DNA of 64,000 nt, taken from Domibacillus sp. PGB-M46. Its GTDB lineage: Bacteria; Bacillota; Bacilli; Bacillales; Domibacillaceae. The notes under the pieces are model-generated. The model was not told where the DNA came from and searched no databases. It saw only the letters and a list, made by a program, of their open reading frames with translations. The translations under genes were made by a program, and so were the position numbers. The stretch covers positions 1 to 64,000 of the forward strand of contig NZ_JAKGCR010000014.1 in assembly GCF_022668875.1 (NCBI RefSeq), written 5' to 3'. Below, piece after piece: positions 59,840 through 64,000 of this stretch. Each line of letters begins with the position of its first letter. The stretch's first letter is position 1.

Positions 59840-61180
59840 TTATCTTATTTGGTCTAATACATTTACAATAGAGAGGCCTACAGCCTTAGCCATATTCACA
59901 GGAACTGCATTCCCGATTTGCTTATAAGCATTAGACTGTGAACAATCAAATTCCCAATTATCCGGGAAGCTTTGTATTCTTGCATATTCCCTTACTGTAA
60001 ATGGCCTAGTTTCATCAGGATGGCATCTCTCTGTTTGTTTCTGGGCAGGTGAACAAGTTAATGTCAGGGATGGTTCGTCCCAGGATAACCTTCTAGCCAT
60101 TCCTGTCCTGCCTCCCCCTGAGTAATAACTAGCCCCCATATACTTTTTGGCAATGTCGTCAGGGAGGTCTCTCCAGTATCCTCCTGGAGGAACAAGATCT
60201 AACACACTCTTTTTAGATTCAGGATATTTTGCCCCTTCAGAAGCAGGCACGTCCTTTAGTATATCTTTTAAGGTAAGCTCATAACCAAATGGTTGGGGCA
60301 AACGGTATTCAAGCTGATACTGGTCAACCAAATCATTTCTGATCCCTACAAGAACAACCCTTTCCCTCTTCTGGGCAACATCATAATCTAAAGCCCTTAA
60401 CACTTTCCACTTAACTGTATAACCAATGTCCGAGAAAACTTTGAGCATTGTCGCCATTGTTCGGCCACCGTCATGACTAACCAAACCTCTAACATTTTCA
60501 GCTAAAAACATTTTAGGCAATAATTGCTCTAAGATTTTAGCATAATAGTAAAACATTGTTCCCCTAACATCGTCCAGTCCCATTTTCTTTCCTGCATAGC
60601 TAAATGCTTGGCAAGGGTAACCGCCTGATAATAAGTCCAATTCTCCAATAGGCATGTCAACAAAGTTTCTAATCCCCTGTTCTGCCACTTCAACGATATC
60701 TCTTTCGACAACGTTCCAACCAGGCCTATTCTTTCTAAGTGTTTGGCATGCATATTTATCATTTTCCACTAAACCTTTAGATTTAAATCCAGCTTCTTCA
60801 AGACCTAAAGCCAAACCTCCTGCTCCAGCAAAAAGTTCCACAACCGAGTAATCTCGACGGGCTTTTATCCCTCTTACTTCGACATAATCATGGCCATGAA
60901 AATCCATAACATTTAAAATGTCATCTTGAGATCCTTCCGTCACCTTATTTGTATGCCCTAGATCTAATTCAAACTGTTCAAAATCTACTATTTCTTCAAA
61001 ATTGACTCCAAGTATTTCTGACAGTTTTAAAGCATTAGACTTAATAGGATTATAAGAGTTTGAAAGAAGCATAGAGACTTGATTTTTAGTGATGCCCATC
61101 TTGTCCGCTAACTCTTTTTGAGTTCTAATCCCATTTCTTTTCATATGTAGCCTAACTTTTTCTTTACTGATAGTATACAA
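59840..61180 (-). CDS. DNA (cytosine-5) methyltransferase with N-terminal HTH (predicted GGNCC type)
   Basis: 446 aa. Residues 1-60 are an Xre helix-turn-helix (IRTQKELADKMGITKNQVSM), as in autoregulating methylases such as M.EcoRII and M.SsoII. Methylase motifs follow: I ELFAGAGGLALGLEEAGF, IV GGYPCQAFSYAG (catalytic Cys), VI ENVRGLV, VIII QKRERVVLVGI and X QIGNAVPVNMA. As the only methylase here, it should protect against all nearby nucleases. A 9-base inverted repeat (61195-61221) just upstream is the likely operator for its own HTH. Confidence 0.93.
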   Translation of the reverse strand: MYTISKEKVRLHMKRNGIRTQKELADKMGITKNQVSMLLSNSYNPIKSNALKLSEILGVNFEEIVDFEQFELDLGHTNKVTEGSQDDILNVMDFHGHDYVEVRGIKARRDYSVVELFAGAGGLALGLEEAGFKSKGLVENDKYACQTLRKNRPGWNVVERDIVEVAEQGIRNFVDMPIGELDLLSGGYPCQAFSYAGKKMGLDDVRGTMFYYYAKILEQLLPKMFLAENVRGLVSHDGGRTMATMLKVFSDIGYTVKWKVLRALDYDVAQKRERVVLVGIRNDLVDQYQLEYRLPQPFGYELTLKDILKDVPASEGAKYPESKKSVLDLVPPGGYWRDLPDDIAKKYMGASYYSGGGRTGMARRLSWDEPSLTLTCSPAQKQTERCHPDETRPFTVREYARIQSFPDNWEFDCSQSNAYKQIGNAVPVNMAKAVGLSIVNVLDQIR

Positions 61181-61194
61181 TTTGTAACCCCCAT

Positions 61195-61221
61195 AATAGT
61201 TAATGTATTTCTTTAACTATT
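61195..61221. promoter_or_regulatory. Inverted repeat, probable operator of the HTH-methylase
   Basis: AATAGTTAA, 9-base spacer, TTAACTATT, 15 bases before the methylase start. Half-sites of the same sequence occur at 57831-57838 and 57949-57957, before the Eco47II-type nuclease gene. Confidence 0.55.
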
Positions 61222-62230
61222 TGATATGGTTATTATATTGCTTATCTGTACCTATGGTCAATATTTATCTTTGGCAAACGTACTTAAGTATTTATTTTGA
61301 ACAATTTTATACCGTTTTTCCTGATAAGTTGAACTTCTGCCTGATAGCAATTATGCCCAGATCAGCGTGCCAATGTAATGATTCGAAGAAGTTTAGGCTG
61401 CTTAAGAAATATGGCAATGCTTGCCCCAACATTTATTTTGATATGAAATGTTCTTTATAAGCTACCTTCATATTAAAGTTATCTCTTATATAGGGATTAG
61501 GAAGAACGGCTTCTTTAATTTAACATATATTTTCATCACAGCAACGAAATTTCCAGAAGTGAAGACGTTCCATTTTCCTGCTGCCAGTTCCCTGGAATCA
61601 TCCTCATTCCTTATGTTTAACTTTTAATATTTGGGTGTATACCTTTTAAGGGAAATGGGGAAAATAATCCTGAAGTAATGTCTCAATTACTTCAGACAAC
61701 TAGATGTCTTGTTTCGAGCCAGGTTCGCCTGGCTTTTTTGAGTTGCCCAATGGATTAGACCCAACTTATTCTTTTTTCTGTCGGTTTGCCGCCCCCTTTT
61801 ATTTATTTAAACACGCCTTTATATTCCCAACCTAATTCATTAACTAACACTTTAGACTTCATCATTCCACTTTAAAATTTTGAAACAGTCAAGCCTGCTA
61901 CTTGGCTGCCCTCTTCCAAATCACTTTGTTTAGTGTGTCTTTAATTTTTCACGCATAATTGTTTACGCCAGAATCGGTTATGGATCGTACCGTTCCTGCT
62001 TCTGCCTTCGCTATCTTCTTTTTAATGAACGGCTTATACACCCTTACGGTTATCTGTATTGTTTCTTTCCGTAGCTTATCCGGACAGTGTTATGCAGCAG
62101 CTAATTTTACACCTTCCTTTTAGCCGGGCCGTATATCCATCCCAGCCCTTGTCTAAACAAAGAGAACCCTATGCAAGCAGTTCGCCAGGAATAGTCAATT
62201 AACCCACTTAATAACCCCTTTTGGTCCCTC
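61222..62230. other. About 1 kb without intact genes, with decayed coding sequence
   Basis: AT-rich and low in coding signal. It contains a three-hairpin segment (61670-61740). Near 61960-62090 a minus-strand stretch reads like protein (KLRKETIQITVRVYKPFIKK, then KIAKAEAGTVRSITDSG) for about 45 codons without a start. Probably an old remnant. Confidence 0.45.
61670..61740 (+). ncRNA. Candidate small structured RNA ending in an intrinsic terminator
   Basis: Successive hairpins: CTGAAGTAAT/ATTACTTCAG (10 bp stem, 6-base loop), AGACA/TGTCT, then terminator AGCCAGG-TTCG-CCTGGCT followed by TTTTT. No reading frame feeds into this terminator. The 5' end is unknown. It may instead be the 3' end of a decayed gene. 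Confidence 0.45.
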
Positions 62231-62242
62231 CCTCATATCATA
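62213..62242 (+). promoter_or_regulatory. Possible SigK promoter of yjcZ
   Basis: CATATCATA (62234-62242) fits the SigK -10 CATANNNTA. AACCCC about 17 bases upstream contains the AC of the -35. Fits late sporulation genes downstream. Confidence 0.45.
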
Positions 62243-62272
62243 GGGAGAGAACAGCGAAAGGAGGAAATAAAA

Positions 62273-62371
62273 ATGTATGGATATAGCAGTGGTTATGGAG
62301 GCACAAGCACATTTGTATTGATTGTTGTTCTGTTCATTTTACTCATCATCGTCGGTGCGAGCTTTTATTAA
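62273..62371 (+). CDS. yjcZ: YjcZ-family small sporulation protein, 32 aa
   Basis: Gly/Tyr/Ser-rich start MYGYSSGYGGTST and one membrane helix FVLIVVLFILLIIVGASFY, the YjcZ family pattern. GAAAGGAGG precedes the ATG. YjcZ-like proteins are spore-associated in bacilli. Lies directly before spoVIF, as in the yjc region of B. subtilis. Confidence 0.92.
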   Translation: MYGYSSGYGGTSTFVLIVVLFILLIIVGASFY

Positions 62372-62394
62372 TGCGTAAGAAGGAGGAGCGGGCA

Positions 62395-62643
62395 ATGAAC
62401 GATAAATTTTTCGGCAATATTGAAAAAAAGACCGGCGTGCGTATGGGTGATGTATTTGCACTCGTCGACTCTCTTCAGTATGCTGATTTCAAAGATGAAC
62501 GGACAATCCGTGCGGTTGTCGCGCAAACAGCCGCGCTTGCCGGAAAGAAAGTGCCAAAGCCGGTCGAAGATGAAATCGTCCGCACGATCTTAAAAGACGG
62601 CAAAAAGCTCGATATAGATACGATCACAAAGATGATCAAATGA
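62395..62643 (+). CDS. spoVIF: Stage VI sporulation protein F
   Basis: 82 aa from the ATG at 62395 (AAGGAGGAG upstream). FFGNIEKKTGVRMGDVFALV and LQYADFKDERTIRAVV, then a C-terminal DIDTITKMIK, match SpoVIF (YjcC) of Bacillus, needed for late coat assembly with GerE. Co-transcribed with yjcZ. Confidence 0.93.
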   Translation: MNDKFFGNIEKKTGVRMGDVFALVDSLQYADFKDERTIRAVVAQTAALAGKKVPKPVEDEIVRTILKDGKKLDIDTITKMIK

Positions 62644-62727
62644 GCCCGGAAAAGGAGCAGTGGCAACGCTTCTATTTTTCCTGTTTCAACATGCCAAATA
62701 GAATTGTCCCCTGTGATCAAAATACCT

Positions 62728-62945
62728 TTAAGCAGCCAGCTGCCGGTACTTGACCGGCGGCTGGTTATATAGTTTCGCTTGGATACAGACATGGTTATAA
62801 TAGTGAGTATCGTTTTCCACAGTTGCTCTACAAGGGAGGGTCGTCGCAGCGCTCTCCAAATTGTCGAGATAGAACGCTTCTGACTTTAGCGAGGAATTAA
62901 AGGATACGATGGAGGCATTATCAGTGGTTGTCCTTTTTCGAGACA
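62728..62945 (-). pseudogene. C-terminal remnant of an IS3-family transposase (OrfB)
   Basis: The minus frame reads SVSRKRTTTDNASIVSFNSS, LKSEAFYLDN, then THYYNHVCIQAKLYNQPPVK and YRQLAA, the end of an IS3/IS150-type DDE transposase (usually MSRKGNCYDNA and YYN--RI---L---SP--YR). Degenerate and without the catalytic N-terminal half. A GC-rich hairpin (62736-62764) in its end may terminate spoVIF transcription. Confidence 0.75.
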
Positions 62946-63224
62946 CGCTAGTACAAACTGATTCAAACAAAAAGAATTTGTAAAAGAATACTTTAAACCG
63001 ATTTGTGCTATCCTCCTCGGTGTTATATGTTCTTTTTTGGATAAATTCTAATATGAGAAAAAATGGTAAGCTATTGCATACAGAAGAAAAATAGGATCTT
63101 AATACATAAAAGAAAATAAAAAACCTTCCTTTTTGAACTACAATGATCGTGCTCAGAAAAGGACGAGTTTTAGAAAATAATAATATTGTTTGTAGAATAA
63201 TCAGCCGTAGCATTTCGAAGAAGG

Positions 63225-63271
63225 ACAGCCAAAAGAAGCGTCCAGAAAATCTGAAAGCTTCTTTTGGCTGT
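63225..63271 (+). terminator. Long hairpin, terminator-like
   Basis: Perfect 15-base arms (ACAGCCAAAAGAAGC and complement) with a 17-base loop, then TACCTTAATTTTT. No intact gene lies upstream. Confidence 0.5.
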
Positions 63272-63465
63272 TACCTTAATTTTTACTTCGCTACCAAGTC
63301 CGAATATAGTTTCCTTTTCCTTATTTCTCATCTTCTTTACTATCTTAGATACTACTTTCAACGGATATTCAAACCATAATACCATAAATTCTTCGCCCTC
63401 ATTCCGGCGTACTAAACTTGTAACTTGTACTTTTTACAGCTGTTTGTAGAAGCGTACCTAGCTAA

Positions 63466-63655
63466 TTTAAAAAGGTACCCCTTTCTTTATGGCGTCCGTT
63501 TCACTTACTTTTTTAAAGAAATCAATATCAACATATAGAAGCAACAATGGCTGTTTCTTGCTTTCCGCTTTCCTCGCCAGCTGGTTGAACAGTTCATCGA
63601 AATGTCCGATAACTTCTTCGTATATAAAGTGTTTAGGGCACTAATTACATCATAC
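63466..63655 (-). pseudogene. GGDEF-domain (diguanylate cyclase) remnant
   Basis: Minus strand reads ALNTLY, then in another frame FDELFNQLARKAESKKQPLL and LLYVDIDFFKKVSETDAIKK, the LTGLYNRR to LLLDIDHFKKINDTYGHxxGD region of GGDEF domains. Only about 60 codons remain; the GG(D/E)EF motif itself is gone. Confidence 0.6.
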
Positions 63656-63790
63656 CGCCCCTTATCCCGCCTATAAAACAACAAAAATTAAATTAAAGAA
63701 TAGTTTTAAATCAACGTTTTTTAACGTGCAGAGAAAAGCCAATACAAAAAATAACCAAACCTTTCAAGGCATTTAATACACCATATAAAC

Positions 63791-64000
63791 TTATTCTTTC
63801 AATGTATAATGGATGGCCATTATTTCTTGGTCAAAGCGCTCATTAAGATCAAAAAGAGGATTTTGGATCATCTCAACCTCACCCGTTTGCGTATTTACCA
63901 AACATAGGAAATAAGCATCCTTTAAAACTTCTGCCTTCTTTCGTTCTGCTCTAGACAAATAAAAATGCTCGTAATCAAACAAATCAAGATTCCTATAAAT
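63791..64000 (-). CDS. Hypothetical protein, C-terminal part (N-terminus beyond window)
   Basis: The frame is open to the window end (LFDYEHFYLSRAERKKAEVL, DAYFLCLVNTQTGEVEMIQN). FYLSRAE--KAE-LKDAYFLC resembles the DUF3883-type C-terminal fold found in several restriction/ATPase-associated proteins, but this is only a faint resemblance. Confidence 0.45.
   Translation of the reverse strand: MYRNLDLFDYEHFYLSRAERKKAEVLKDAYFLCLVNTQTGEVEMIQNPLFDLNERFDQEIMAIHYTLKE

Noticed and set aside
61203-61460. 85-codon open frame (+) upstream of the methylase
   Set aside because: No ribosome site, AT-rich random-looking composition, and it starts inside the probable methylase operator.
63170-63385. 71-codon frame (-) across the 63225-63271 hairpin
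   Set aside because: Its codons simply follow the inverted repeat; no start signal and no recognisable product.

Overview
The window looks like the chromosome of an aerobic, endospore-forming Bacillaceae member. Evidence: strong GGAGG ribosome binding sites with frequent TTG/GTG starts, sporulation genes spoVIF and yjcZ near the right end, RsbR-type STAS proteins, ROK/XylR and YesMN-type regulators, and many intrinsic terminators. No tRNA, rRNA or CRISPR array was seen.

Region 1 (1-9500) is mixed and decayed. It holds a TnpB transposon whose right end supplies the stop codon of a divergent PRPP synthetase, a broken 2-hydroxyacid dehydrogenase, a repeat-bearing secreted protein, a PepSY-like membrane protein lying between two diverged copies of a ~235 bp repeat, two STAS stress-sensor proteins, and a run of pseudogenes (MEDS sensor, IS1595 transposase, GPH symporter).

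Region 2 (9700-30700) is the most interesting part. One leftward operon carries uxaC, a LarA-superfamily (nickel-pincer nucleotide) epimerase homologue, an SDR, larE, a GntK-type gluconokinase, larB, and larC split in two. A ROK repressor is divergent from it. Next come a complete nickel/peptide-type ABC transporter with NikR, a GH31 glycosidase and a TRAP transporter. Read together this suggests glucuronate -> fructuronate -> D-mannonate -> (Ni-pincer C2 epimerase) D-gluconate -> 6-phosphogluconate, with dedicated cofactor synthesis and nickel supply. The same operator-like sequence lies at the uxaC promoter and before the TRAP genes, and a related one lies at the ROK promoter.

Region 3 (30700-51500) begins with a fic/gnd remnant next to a solitary transposon end. 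A rhamnoside/glycan utilisation block follows: AraC regulator, three GH78-type proteins, a large secreted GH3, an ABC sugar importer without its own ATPase, and a YesM/YesN-type two-component system plus a second, orphan YesN.

Region 4 (51700-61200) is an accessory island. It has two ArdC-like genes (one a relic, one frameshifted) bracketing an HTH-AbrB regulator plus MGT glycosyltransferase, a 16-bp-periodic array of palindromes, a RadC gene with a nonsense codon, and a restriction-modification cluster. That cluster has three nucleases of three families (SinI-like, Eco47II-like with an internal stop, EcoO109I-like), a Vsr nuclease and a single HTH-C5 methyltransferase. Region 5 (61200-64000) is mostly decayed DNA with a possible small structured RNA, yjcZ, spoVIF, and relics of an IS3 transposase and a GGDEF protein.
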